Of a stretch of DNA of 9,013 nucleotides, positions 1 through 6,398 are shown in pieces (within the stretch, counting starts at the first letter, position 1; the number at the start of each line of letters is the position of its first letter). The position numbers were made by a program, and so were the translations under genes. A model generated the notes under the pieces. The model worked only from the letters and a program-made list of their open reading frames with translations, was not told where the DNA came from and searched no databases. Source of the stretch: Thiotrichaceae bacterium (lineage in GTDB: Bacteria > Pseudomonadota > Gammaproteobacteria > Thiotrichales > Thiotrichaceae); NCBI GenBank assembly GCA_027024625.1, contig JALVRY010000439.1:1-9013 (forward strand), written 5' to 3'.

Positions 1-187
1 CGATTGGTTACTGCTTTGGTTAATCTCAGGTATGACTCTATTTAGGAAAGATGTCTAATCTAACAAAATACTACAATCAGAATGCTGATAGACATCAGAT
101 CTTGTAAATTCTATCCCCAATTGCAAGAACCTATCGGCTCATTCTGAGTCTACAGAACTGGATAGCATTCAATAAACGGAGAGTAAA

Positions 188-496
188 ATGAAAACCCTAG
201 CTTTATTTTTAGTATTAGCAATTAGCCCCCTAGTCGCAAGCTGTAATCAAGTCACAGCGAATACTCAAGCCACCTCTGCTACAGCAAAACAGCGCACCAG
301 CTTACAAGAAAATTACCTTATTAGCCGTACAACAGATTATTATAAAAGCAGTCCCGCACAAGCGAGATCTGCCGATGGGCAATTACAAGCGGGAACAAAA
401 GTACAACTAAAGCAAAATGCAGGAAGCTATGCTCTCGTGAAAATCACATCTGGAGCCAATGTGTATGTTTCGGCTGATGATTTACAGGCGGAATAG
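188..496 (+). CDS. Small SH3-like domain lipoprotein, function unknown
   Basis: This is a predicted 102-residue outer-membrane or periplasm-facing lipoprotein. Residues 1-18 form a short positively charged start and a hydrophobic stretch, ending in the lipobox V-A-S-C with the lipidation cysteine at residue 19. Asn follows the cysteine, not Asp, so the usual Lol pathway would send it to the outer membrane. Residues 20-45 are a Thr/Ala/Gln-rich linker. Residues about 47-100 resemble a bacterial SH3-like domain: a Y-Y-K-S-S-P opening, a G-x-L-x-x-G-T-K-V turn and a closing V-Y-V-S-A-D-D-L, like the W-V-x-x-x-x-L end of SH3b repeats. The start is supported by GGAG about seven bases upstream. The gene stands alone: no partner lies downstream on its strand, and the next gene converges on it. 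Such domains often bind peptidoglycan or peptides, but no specific role can be claimed. The lipoprotein call is firm; the SH3 call is moderate. Confidence 0.75.
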   Translation: MKTLALFLVLAISPLVASCNQVTANTQATSATAKQRTSLQENYLISRTTDYYKSSPAQARSADGQLQAGTKVQLKQNAGSYALVKITSGANVYVSADDLQAE

Positions 497-812
497 ACGG
501 TAAAAATTTGCCATCATGAGCTCGCCAATTTCCTCATAAGAAACCGCTCATAACTCTGCTATTATTTCTGCAACATAACGCACATTAGTTTTAATTTTGT
601 TGTACTGACACTGGATTTTTGTTGCTGCTATAAAGGTTGACGCTGCAAAATTCGTAAAGATCAAGTCTCATCAATGCCCCACTAAAGGTATTTTTTGCTA
701 TGGAATTGAGTGGCTCAGGAAGATACTTAGCAATATGTCTATCTTTGCTGAACGCCTTAGATACTTAATTTTCCTCAAGGAAATATTAATCTATCTGTTT
801 GATATAAAAGGA
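497..812. other. 316-bp gap without a recognisable gene
   Basis: This stretch separates the lipoprotein gene from the convergent pabB. No ORF with a credible start and ribosome binding site was found on either strand. The minus strand has a stop-free stretch from about 764 to 591 (58 codons including the stop) without an upstream start, and a neighbouring frame stays open for about 30 codons. This could be the remnant of a decayed gene, but the length is within chance for AT-rich DNA. The only notable structure is a small hairpin near the pabB end, listed separately. Confidence 0.5.
766..789 (-). terminator. Weak hairpin downstream of pabB
   Basis: About 24 bases after the pabB stop there is a dyad with core TTTCC-TCAA-GGAAA (plus strand). 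Flanking TAAT/ATTA pairs extend it around one bulged base. It sits where a terminator would be expected, but no U-tract follows on the minus-strand transcript. It is therefore at best a weak or factor-dependent site. Confidence 0.25.
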
Positions 813-2156
813 TTAACTAACAGCTCTACAGTGCTTAAAGACTTTCAAAATCCCTTTAGCTTTGTGGCGTGTTTCTTTTAGCTCATTCTCGGCAATAGAA
901 TCAAACACAATCCCTGCGCCTGTTCTAAAACTCAACTCTTGACCAACTTGGGTCATGGTACGGATTAAAATATTAAAATCCATATTGCCATTATGATTAA
1001 TGTAGCCTACAGAGCCTGTGTAAGCTCCCCTACCCGTTTGTTCTAGCTCGGCTATAATTTCCATACAGCGCACTTTAGGACAACCTGTAATTGTGCCACC
1101 TGGGAACACTGCTCGAATCACTTGGCTAGGCGTTATGCCTTTTTGTAATTTGCCTTTAATATTGGAAACAATATGGTGAACATGCTGGTATGTCTCCAAG
1201 CCCATTAACTCATCCACTTCCACACTTCCTGCTTGAGAAATCCGCCCTAAGTCATTTCTTTCTAAGTCAATAAGCATAATATGTTCAGCTCGTTCCTTTG
1301 GGTGAGCAATAAGTTCATCTAGCAATGCTTTATCTGCCTTTGCTGATTTGCTACGCGGGCGTGTACCTGCGATCGGACGAGTTTCAACAATATTATTTTT
1401 GACTGAAACTAAGCGCTCTGGTGAGGAGCTAATTATCGCCCAATCTCCAAAATCACATAGTGCCGCAAAGGGAGCAGGATTACGCTGGCGTAGCACTTGG
1501 TAAAGTTCAGCGGGTGCTTGTTCTTGCTGTGTTATTCCTGTCCAATTCCGTGAGTAGTTCACTTGAAATACATCACCTGCTTTGATGTATTCTCGAATGA
1601 TTTTTATATCATCTAGATATTTCTTGCTTGGGTCTTCAGTGAGCTGACTCAGTTTAATATTATTAATTTTTTTGGATGATACTGAAGTATTAGTTCCTAA
1701 TTTATCAATATCTTGCTTTAACTTATTAAAGTTGTCTTTAAATTCATTTTCACAAACAAGTGTTGTACTTTGAGCTTGGTGATCAATAATAACTGCCGTG
1801 GGGATACGCACAGCATGAGCAATCGGCAAATCATGCTTTTCCTTGGGCAAGTCTAAAGTAGGCTCTACATGTTGAGCGATTTCATAGCTAAGGTAAACAA
1901 ACCAACCACCTGTAAAGGGTAGATCAGAATCTTCTTGTTCTTTTTTATCATGCGAGAATACCGCATCAAATATATCCAAAAAATTCTCAGTCGAATCATG
2001 GTGTACGATGAGCTTGTCTTGTGGAAAAGCGAAGAGAATACTGTAACGGGATAATTTCGATTGCGTAACACTTTCCAGTAGAAAGGGGTAACGCCTAGGG
2101 TTGGATTGATGAAGGGCTAGGAGGTCTAGCTCAGTTGAGAAGGTGTGAGTTAGCAT
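813..2156 (-). CDS. pabB: Aminodeoxychorismate synthase component I (PabB), chorismate-binding
   Basis: The product is 447 residues, close to the usual PabB length. With a PabA-type glutaminase it converts chorismate and ammonia into 4-amino-4-deoxychorismate, the precursor of p-aminobenzoate and folate, in the cytosol. The N-terminal domain (about 10-130) carries F-T-G-G-W-F-V-Y-L-S-Y-E. The chorismate-binding domain (about 185-440) shows K-A-G-D-V-F-Q-V-N (192-200), P-I-A-G-T-R-P-R (261-268), L-I-D-L-E-R-N-D-L-G-R (295-305), P-G-G-T-I-T-G-C-P-K (352-361) and G-A-G-I-V near 413. The lysine of the classical P-I-K-G-T motif is Ala263, as in TrpE, so a TrpE-like enzyme is the main alternative. 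The G-C-P-K-V-R-C-M signature and the fab context favour PabB. The ATG lacks a clear Shine-Dalgarno sequence, and a repeat begins 17 bases upstream of it. The gene follows fabF, a place often held by pabC. No pabA or pabC is in the window. Confidence 0.85.
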   Translation of the reverse strand: MLTHTFSTELDLLALHQSNPRRYPFLLESVTQSKLSRYSILFAFPQDKLIVHHDSTENFLDIFDAVFSHDKKEQEDSDLPFTGGWFVYLSYEIAQHVEPTLDLPKEKHDLPIAHAVRIPTAVIIDHQAQSTTLVCENEFKDNFNKLKQDIDKLGTNTSVSSKKINNIKLSQLTEDPSKKYLDDIKIIREYIKAGDVFQVNYSRNWTGITQQEQAPAELYQVLRQRNPAPFAALCDFGDWAIISSSPERLVSVKNNIVETRPIAGTRPRSKSAKADKALLDELIAHPKERAEHIMLIDLERNDLGRISQAGSVEVDELMGLETYQHVHHIVSNIKGKLQKGITPSQVIRAVFPGGTITGCPKVRCMEIIAELEQTGRGAYTGSVGYINHNGNMDFNILIRTMTQVGQELSFRTGAGIVFDSIAENELKETRHKAKGILKVFKHCRAVS

Positions 2157-2173
2157 AGTCGCGAACTAAGGGC

Positions 2174-2294
2174 TTTAACACAGAGGGCACGGAGTTAGTA
2201 CAAAGAGACTACAGAGAAAAGACAAAAGAGCTTATTCTTTCTAAAAAAACTCTATGCCCTCCGTGCATCTCTTCTCTGTATTCTCCGTGTTAAA
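2174..2294. repeat. Inverted-repeat element with CACRGAG-type units
   Basis: This 121-bp element fills nearly the whole fabF-pabB gap. Its ends are a perfect 8-bp inverted repeat, TTTAACAC at 2174-2181 and GTGTTAAA at 2287-2294. Inside, both arms carry short purine-rich units in opposite orientation: CACAGAGGGCACGGAG on the plus strand from 2179, and on the minus strand CACGGAG, TACAGAG, CACGGAG and CATAGAG. The arms can pair imperfectly into a long hairpin around a short centre near 2226-2240. Units of the ACAGAG/CACGGAG type are familiar to me as dispersed intergenic repeats in many bacterial genomes. That this copy belongs to such a family is inference. Confidence 0.7.
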
Positions 2295-2304
2295 ACTTAC
2301 TCTT

Positions 2305-3549
2305 CTATATCTTCTTGAAGATCAGTGTTCCGTTTGTTCCACCGAAGCCGAATGAGTTGGTCATTACAACATCGACCTTCGTTTCACGAGCTGTATTTGG
2401 GACATAATCCAAATCACAAGCAGGGTCTTGATTATCAAGATTAATTGTTGGTGGCAATACTTGATCACGTATGGCTAACACGGCAAAAATTGCTTCTATA
2501 CCACCCGCAGCACCGAGTAAATGACCTGTCATGGATTTCGTTGAGCTGATCGCAACGGTTGATGCTGCATTACCCATTGCACGTTTAATGGCAACCGTTT
2601 CTGCTACGTCACCTGCTGGAGTCGATGTACCATGAGCATTGATATAATCAACATCTTCAGGGTTGATACCTGCATCATTCATTGCATTTTGCATACAACG
2701 TGCCGCACCAGCACCGTCTTTCGATGGACTTGTCATGTGGTAAGCATCGCTTCCCATTCCATAGCCAACTAATTCACAGTAAATATTTGCACCACGAGCT
2801 TTTGCATGCTCATACTCTTCTAAGACAAGAATACCTGCACCATCACCTAGTACAAAACCATCACGATCTTTATCCCAAGGGCGACTTGCTGCCGTAGGAT
2901 CATCATTACGAGTCGATAAAGCACGAGCTGCTGCAAAACCACCGATTCCCAATGGGGTAGAGCCCATTTCAGCACCACCTGCGACCATGATATCGGCATC
3001 ACCGTATGAAATCATACGAGCCGCATCACCTATACTATGAGTTGCTGTTGCACAAGCAGAAACAGGCGAAATATTAGGCCCTTGTAGACCATGTATAATC
3101 GAGATATTACCCGATACCATATTGATAATACTACTAGGTACAAAGAAAGGTGAAATCTTGCGTGGCCCTTTTTCTAGGTACAATGCATTATTCTTCTCAA
3201 TTGTGCCTAAACCACCGATACCAGAACCAACTTGAACACCGATCATTGGTGCATTTTCTTCGGTGACTTCAAAACCAGAGTCTTGAATTGCATCAGCACC
3301 TGCACCAATACCGTAATGAATAAAAGGATCCATTTTACGTTGGTCTTTCTTTTTGATATAGCTATCAATGTCGAAATCATCGACATTACCTGCAATTTTT
3401 ACGGAGAAATCACTAGTATCAAAGAGATCAGGGCTGATCATATTGATACCACTATTTCCTTCCTTAATATTGTCCCAAGCTTTTTCTAGTTTAGAACCTA
3501 CTGGAGAAACAATTCCAAGTCCTGTTACAACCACACGTCTTTTAGACAA
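2305..3549 (-). CDS. fabF: 3-oxoacyl-[ACP] synthase II (KAS II)
   Basis: The product is 414 residues, close to the E. coli enzyme. It condenses acyl chains with malonyl-ACP during fatty-acid elongation and is the form linked to the palmitoleate to cis-vaccenate step. The thiolase-fold active site is complete: nucleophile Cys166 in S-A-C-A-T-A, His306 in N-A-H-G-T-S-T, Lys338 in S-S-T-K-S-M-T-G-H and His343. The glycine-rich G-F-G-G-T-N loop near 401-406 follows the gatekeeper position. The start codon is TTG (plus strand CAA at 3547-3549). It is preceded by GAGGGTGAG in good register, and the resulting [10 protein letters not shown] start matches the family, so no nearby ATG is needed. The gene lies 284 bp downstream of acpP, with several hairpins and a possible promoter between. 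The stop is TAG, immediately before the repeat that precedes pabB. Confidence 0.97.
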   Translation of the reverse strand: MSKRRVVVTGLGIVSPVGSKLEKAWDNIKEGNSGINMISPDLFDTSDFSVKIAGNVDDFDIDSYIKKKDQRKMDPFIHYGIGAGADAIQDSGFEVTEENAPMIGVQVGSGIGGLGTIEKNNALYLEKGPRKISPFFVPSSIINMVSGNISIIHGLQGPNISPVSACATATHSIGDAARMISYGDADIMVAGGAEMGSTPLGIGGFAAARALSTRNDDPTAASRPWDKDRDGFVLGDGAGILVLEEYEHAKARGANIYCELVGYGMGSDAYHMTSPSKDGAGAARCMQNAMNDAGINPEDVDYINAHGTSTPAGDVAETVAIKRAMGNAASTVAISSTKSMTGHLLGAAGGIEAIFAVLAIRDQVLPPTINLDNQDPACDLDYVPNTARETKVDVVMTNSFGFGGTNGTLIFKKI

Positions 3550-3590
3550 TGTCTCACCCTCTTTAAAATTTGGATCAAAAAGAAGTCTAA

Positions 3591-3623
3591 ATAAAACTAT
3601 CTTACAGCTTAGTTTACAAACTA
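3591..3623 (-). promoter_or_regulatory. Candidate fabF promoter overlapped by an operator-like dyad
   Basis: On the minus strand, TTGTAA (3614-3619) and TTTTAT (3591-3596) are 17 bases apart. Each matches the sigma70 consensus at four of six positions, and they would place the transcript start about 25 bases before the fabF TTG. The -35 box sits inside a perfect dyad, TAGTTT-AC-AAACTA (3610-3623), which could bind a dimeric repressor. No specific regulator is recognised. The dyad is seen directly; promoter function is inferred. Confidence 0.35.
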
Positions 3624-3699
3624 GGGGTAAGCATATTCATTTAGAAAAAATTCTAGTTAATTCTGAGTCGAGAAAACTGAACACGAACTAATAGAAATT

Positions 3700-3716
3700 C
3701 CTTGAGTTATTCAAGG
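3700..3716. terminator. Small hairpin in the acpP-fabF gap
   Basis: CCTTGA and TCAAGG form a perfect 6-bp stem around a 5-base loop. On the plus strand it is followed by TGTCTTTTT, which is terminator-like for antisense transcription. On the minus strand it is the third hairpin between acpP and fabF. Confidence 0.35.
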
Positions 3717-3739
3717 TGTCTTTTTGATGAAAAATCGTG

Positions 3740-3777
3740 TTGAAACCTAAAATCAGCCTTGCTGAATTTAGGTTCAA
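3740..3777 (-). terminator. Long hairpin, second in the acpP-fabF gap
   Basis: The arms run TTGAA-CCTAAA-TCAGC on one side and the complement on the other, about 16 pairs with one bulged A and one mismatch around a short loop. On the minus-strand transcript a T-rich stretch (ATTTTT) begins a few bases after the stem. It may end or slow acpP transcripts before fabF. Confidence 0.5.
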
Positions 3778-3782
3778 ATACA

Positions 3783-3810
3783 AAGAAGTCCTAGAAATAG
3801 GAGACTTCTT
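3783..3810 (-). terminator. Terminator-like hairpin just after acpP
   Basis: The stem starts 23 bases past the acpP stop. AAGAAGTC pairs with GACTTCTT, and an inner CTA/TAG pairing continues after a two-base bulge. On the minus-strand transcript the stem is followed by TGTATTTG, a modest U-rich tail. It fits partial termination that makes acpP mRNA more abundant than fabF mRNA. Confidence 0.55.
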
Positions 3811-3833
3811 CAGACGTAGTTATATTTCTACTT

Positions 3834-4067
3834 TTAGCTGTTCGCGTTAACGTAATCAATTGCAGCTTGAACTGTAGTGATTTTTTCAGCTTCTTCGTCT
3901 GGAATTTCTGTTTCAAATGCTTCTTCAAGAGCCATTACTAATTCAACGGTATCTAAAGAATCTGCACCTAAATCATCAATGAATGAAGAGTCATTTTTAA
4001 CTTCTGATTCATCAACGCCTAGCTGTTCTGCAACAATCGCTGTAATTTTTGCTTCTACGTCACTCAT
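3834..4067 (-). CDS. acpP: Acyl carrier protein
   Basis: The product is a small acidic cytosolic carrier protein of 77 residues, one shorter than that of E. coli. It holds growing acyl chains on a phosphopantetheine arm and serves FabD, FabG and FabF, which are encoded around it. The attachment site is Ser37 in D-D-L-G-A-D-S-L-D (31-39), followed by the acidic recognition helix [10 protein letters not shown]. The frame is open 14 codons upstream of the chosen ATG. The start at 4067 is preferred because AAAGGGAAA lies 5-8 bases before it and the M-S-D-V-E-A-K-I start matches the family. The gene has a 142-bp leader after fabG and terminator-like hairpins after its stop, which suggests separate, high expression. 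Confidence 0.97.
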   Translation of the reverse strand: MSDVEAKITAIVAEQLGVDESEVKNDSSFIDDLGADSLDTVELVMALEEAFETEIPDEEAEKITTVQAAIDYVNANS

Positions 4068-4098
4068 GTTTGTTTCCCTTTGTCTATTATCTGTAAAT

Positions 4099-4134
4099 AT
4101 ATATAACACGCGTATTGTATTGAAAAGTTGTCAA
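4099..4134 (-). promoter_or_regulatory. Possible acpP promoter region
   Basis: In the 142-bp fabG-acpP gap the minus strand has a perfect TTGACA (4129-4134) and, closer to acpP, an AT-rich GTTATATATAT block. The best TATA-like hexamer is about 21 bases from the -35 box, longer than the usual 16-18, so the pairing is doubtful. The gap length and a consensus -35 still make an acpP-proximal promoter plausible. Confidence 0.25.
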
Positions 4135-4209
4135 GCAATCCAGCAAACTATTACAGCTAATCAGATTAAGTTGACAATGCTCTGCTCTACAACAAATGAC
4201 AGAGTTTCC

Positions 4210-4962
4210 TTAACTCATATACATGCCACCATTCACGTGTATCGTCTCACCTGTTACATAAGAACCAAGATCAGATGCCAAAAATAGCACTGCACCGGCA
4301 ATTTCACTTGGATCACCTAGGCGGTTAAGTGGGATGCTATCTAACAAAGCTGATTTCTGATCATCAGACAATTCTTTTGTCATATCTGTATCAATAAAAC
4401 CTGGTGCAACAACATTAACGGTAATACCGCGTGCTCCCACTTCTCTTGCCATCGATTTGGAGAAGCCAACAATACCTGCTTTCGCTGCTGCATAGTTGGT
4501 TTGCCCCGCATTGCCAGACGAACCAACCACTGAAGAAATAGAGATGATTCGTCCTGCCCGTGCTTTCATCATGCCACGTAAAACAGCTTTGCTTAAACGG
4601 AAAATCGAGGTGAGATTCGTGTTGATAATGGCATCCCAATCAGCCTCTTTCATTCGCATTAATAAAGTATCTCGTGTAATACCAGCATTATTTACCAGCA
4701 CATCGACTTTTTTGTAATCTGCTGTAATACTTTTAATCACAGCATCAATTGAATCTGGCTCTGTAACATTTAGCATCATGCCTTTACCTGCGATACCTGC
4801 CTCAGCCATATAAGCAGAAATAGCCTCTGCCCCTTTTTCTGAAGTTGCTGTTCCAATTACCGTTGCACCTGCTTTGCCCAAAGACTCCGCTATAGCTTTG
4901 CCAATACCACGACTTGCACCTGTTACTAATGCAATTTTTCCATCCATATTTGTCATATTCAT
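4210..4962 (-). CDS. fabG: 3-oxoacyl-[ACP] reductase
   Basis: The product is 250 residues, a short-chain dehydrogenase/reductase that uses NADPH to reduce 3-ketoacyl-ACP to 3-hydroxyacyl-ACP in each elongation cycle. The Rossmann glycine motif T-G-A-S-R-G-I-G is at 14-21 and N-N-A-G at 91-94. The catalytic set is Asn116, Ser144 (S-I-S-S-V-V-G), Tyr157 and Lys161 (Y-A-A-A-K). The C-terminus ends in the family-typical G-E-T-I-H-V-N-G-G-M-Y-M. The start at 4962 is chosen because AAGGA lies about nine bases upstream, inside the 3' end of fabD. Only six bases separate the fabD stop from this start, so translational coupling is likely. Two further in-frame ATGs lie within the first six codons, and one of them could be the true start. 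A 142-bp gap separates it from acpP. Confidence 0.97.
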   Translation of the reverse strand: MNMTNMDGKIALVTGASRGIGKAIAESLGKAGATVIGTATSEKGAEAISAYMAEAGIAGKGMMLNVTEPDSIDAVIKSITADYKKVDVLVNNAGITRDTLLMRMKEADWDAIINTNLTSIFRLSKAVLRGMMKARAGRIISISSVVGSSGNAGQTNYAAAKAGIVGFSKSMAREVGARGITVNVVAPGFIDTDMTKELSDDQKSALLDSIPLNRLGDPSEIAGAVLFLASDLGSYVTGETIHVNGGMYMS

Positions 4963-4968
4963 TTATTC

Positions 4969-5910
4969 TTATCCTTCACAAAAAGCGAGAGCTTTATCTA
5001 AACTTGCTTGATCTGTTATACACACTGCCGTCATTTTTCGGTCAATACGGCGATTTAAGCCAAATAATACTTTACCTGGACCAAACTCAACGAGCTTATC
5101 CGCACCATAATCATTCTTCAGTGCATTAACCGTATCTACCCAACGTACGGCTTGATAAAGCTGTTGGCTTAGTGCGGTACGAATATCATCAGCTGTTTCA
5201 TGATTTTGCACATCAACATTATGTAATACAGGAATGTCTGACGATGCTAAAGCCGTGTCCGCTAGTTTTGTCGCCAATTGATCTGCTGCCGGTTTCATTA
5301 AGGCACAATGCGATGGCACACTGACTGCCAATTTTATCGCACGTTTTGCTCCTGCTTCATTGGCAATATCGATTGCTTTATCAATGCCTGATGCACTACC
5401 TGCAATTACAACTTGTCCAACTGAATTGAAGTTAACTGCCTCGACTACAGTATTTTCATCTGCTGCTTTTTTACATACGGCGACAACATCTGCATCATCC
5501 AAGCCCAAAATAGCCGCCATTGCACCTTCACCCGCAGGCACAGCCGCCTGCATTAAACGTGCACGTTCAGCAACTAAAGCAATAGCATCGGCAAATACCA
5601 GCTTTCCACTGGCAACCAATGCAGAATATTCACCCAAACTATGCCCTGCCATACCAACAGGCATACAACCGCCCTGCTCTTGCCAAATACGCCATGTTGC
5701 GATACCTGCTGCAAGCATTGCTGGTTGAGTATTTTCTGTATTATTTAAGTCGGCTTCTGGCCCTTCATTTGCCATTTGCCAAAGATCTTTACCCAAAATA
5801 TCAGAAGCTTCTTGAAATGTGTCTTGAACCACAGAAAATGATTCAGCCAAGCCCTTCATCATACCGACAGACTGCGACCCCTGCCCTGGAAAAACGCCTG
5901 CAATTGCCAT
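4969..5910 (-). CDS. fabD: Malonyl-CoA:ACP transacylase
   Basis: The product is 313 residues, close to the E. coli enzyme. It transfers malonyl from CoA to ACP, supplying FabF and the other condensing enzymes. The active site is intact: Gln10 in P-G-Q-G-S-Q, the nucleophile elbow G-H-S-L-G-E-Y with Ser91, Arg116 that binds the malonyl carboxylate, His201 in V-P-S-H-C, and Gln250 before L-Y-Q-A-V-R-W. GGGA lies about seven bases before the ATG. It is the first gene of the minus-strand fab cluster here. fabH and plsX, which often precede fabD in gammaproteobacteria, are absent, and infA is divergently placed instead. The 188-bp region between the two starts holds candidate promoters for both. 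Confidence 0.97.
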   Translation of the reverse strand: MAIAGVFPGQGSQSVGMMKGLAESFSVVQDTFQEASDILGKDLWQMANEGPEADLNNTENTQPAMLAAGIATWRIWQEQGGCMPVGMAGHSLGEYSALVASGKLVFADAIALVAERARLMQAAVPAGEGAMAAILGLDDADVVAVCKKAADENTVVEAVNFNSVGQVVIAGSASGIDKAIDIANEAGAKRAIKLAVSVPSHCALMKPAADQLATKLADTALASSDIPVLHNVDVQNHETADDIRTALSQQLYQAVRWVDTVNALKNDYGADKLVEFGPGKVLFGLNRRIDRKMTAVCITDQASLDKALAFCEG

Positions 5911-5978
5911 GTAGTTATCCCATTAATCTGAAAATAGCCTATCCTAATGCATAGGAGTTCCGCTGAAAACCCGTAATT

Positions 5979-5984
5979 ATTATA
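5979..5984 (-). promoter_or_regulatory. Candidate -10 box for fabD
   Basis: A perfect TATAAT is read on the minus strand, about 69 bases upstream of the fabD ATG. No good -35 hexamer lies 16-18 bases further upstream; the nearest, TTATGA, matches poorly. It is a plausible start for the fab cluster, but only one box is convincing. Confidence 0.35.
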
Positions 5985-6033
5985 AAATCCAAGACGAAAG
6001 CATCATAAACTTACGAGTTTTATCAAAAAAGAC

Positions 6034-6061
6034 TTGTCATCTGGAAATTTGCAACCATAAT
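6034..6061 (+). promoter_or_regulatory. Sigma70-type promoter of infA
   Basis: TTGTCA (6034-6039) and CATAAT (6056-6061) are separated by 16 bases, each one base from consensus. Transcription would begin near 6068, giving a leader of about 30 bases. The -10 box overlaps an in-frame ATG at 6060, so that ATG would not be transcribed. This supports the infA start at 6099. Confidence 0.65.
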
Positions 6062-6098
6062 GAGCGGAATATTTATATACGGAGTAGATAGCTGGCTT

Positions 6099-6317
6099 AT
6101 GGCTAAAGAAGATCATATCGAAATGGAAGGTACGGTAAAAGAAACCTTACCAAACACCACCTTCCGCGTTGAGTTAGACAACGGACACGTCGTTACTGCA
6201 CACATCTCAGGACGCATGCGTAAACATTATATTCGCATTTTGACTGGCGACCGCGTGACTGTGCAACTAACACCTTACGATTTAAGCAAAGGTCGAATTA
6301 CCTTCCGTGGTAAGTAA
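6099..6317 (+). CDS. infA: Translation initiation factor IF-1
   Basis: The product is 72 residues, exactly the size of the E. coli precursor. It binds the A site of the 30S subunit and works with IF-2 and IF-3 in initiation-complex assembly. The single OB-fold domain is nearly identical to the enterobacterial protein: it starts M-A-K-E-D, has T-L-P-N-T and F-R-V-E-L, carries [10 protein letters not shown] in the middle, and ends [11 protein letters not shown]. The frame extends to an ATG at 6060, but those 13 residues do not fit the family and that ATG overlaps the promoter. A GGAG at 6081-6084 lies 14 bases before the start, rather far for a ribosome binding site. The gene is monocistronic and divergent from fabD, with a strong hairpin after it. 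Confidence 0.98.
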   Translation: MAKEDHIEMEGTVKETLPNTTFRVELDNGHVVTAHISGRMRKHYIRILTGDRVTVQLTPYDLSKGRITFRGK

Positions 6318-6328
6318 AATAGATTAAA

Positions 6329-6360
6329 TAATCCCTACCTAGAAAACAGGTAGTGGGTTA
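6329..6360. terminator. Bidirectional terminator-like hairpin after infA
   Basis: A stem of about 12 pairs (TAATCCCTACCT with AGGTAG-T-GGGTTA, one bulged T, one G-U pair) begins 12 bases after the infA stop around a 7-base loop. The plus-strand tail AGTCTGTGTTTG is only moderately T-rich. On the minus strand the stem is followed by TTTAATCTATTTTA, a better U-tract, so it may also stop transcripts from the convergent gene. Confidence 0.6.
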
Positions 6361-6371
6361 AGTCTGTGTTT

Positions 6372-6393
6372 GACTATAAATATATTTATAGTC
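6372..6393. repeat. Perfect 22-bp AT-rich palindrome
   Basis: The half-site GACTATAAATA is followed directly by its exact complement. Beyond a single extra C, TTT and AAA flanks could lengthen the dyad. As RNA it would be a hairpin with almost no loop; as DNA it is a candidate protein site or cruciform. It lies between convergent genes just after the infA terminator. Confidence 0.75.
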
Positions 6394-6398
6394 CAAAT

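Noticed and set aside
1..58. A short open frame at the window edge coding a hydrophobic tail ending at 56-58, and another frame reading I-G-Y-C-F-G then stop.
   Set aside because: Too short to show a family; cannot be told from chance without the sequence to the left.
143..150. The 8-mer TCTGAGTC here, again at 3662 and at 8111, with the first two copies sharing nearby bases.
   Set aside because: Three copies of an 8-mer in 9 kb is only mildly unusual, and the contexts differ in orientation relative to genes.
700..768. Tiny plus-strand frame starting ATG at 700, about 22 codons.
   Set aside because: Weak ribosome site, no similarity, and length within chance.
2174..2294. The periodic CACRGAG units considered as a CRISPR-like array.
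   Set aside because: Units are 7-9 bases, irregularly spaced and in inverted arms, with no spacers of constant length.
4068..4109. Upstream ATG extending acpP by 14 residues.
   Set aside because: The ATG at 4067 has the ribosome site and the family start; the extension has neither.
5360..5954. Long plus-strand open frames opposite fabD.
   Set aside because: They are antisense to a complete, well-conserved fabD and have no family features.
6060..6098. Upstream ATG extending infA by 13 residues.
   Set aside because: It overlaps the -10 box of the infA promoter, lacks a ribosome site, and the extra residues do not fit IF-1.
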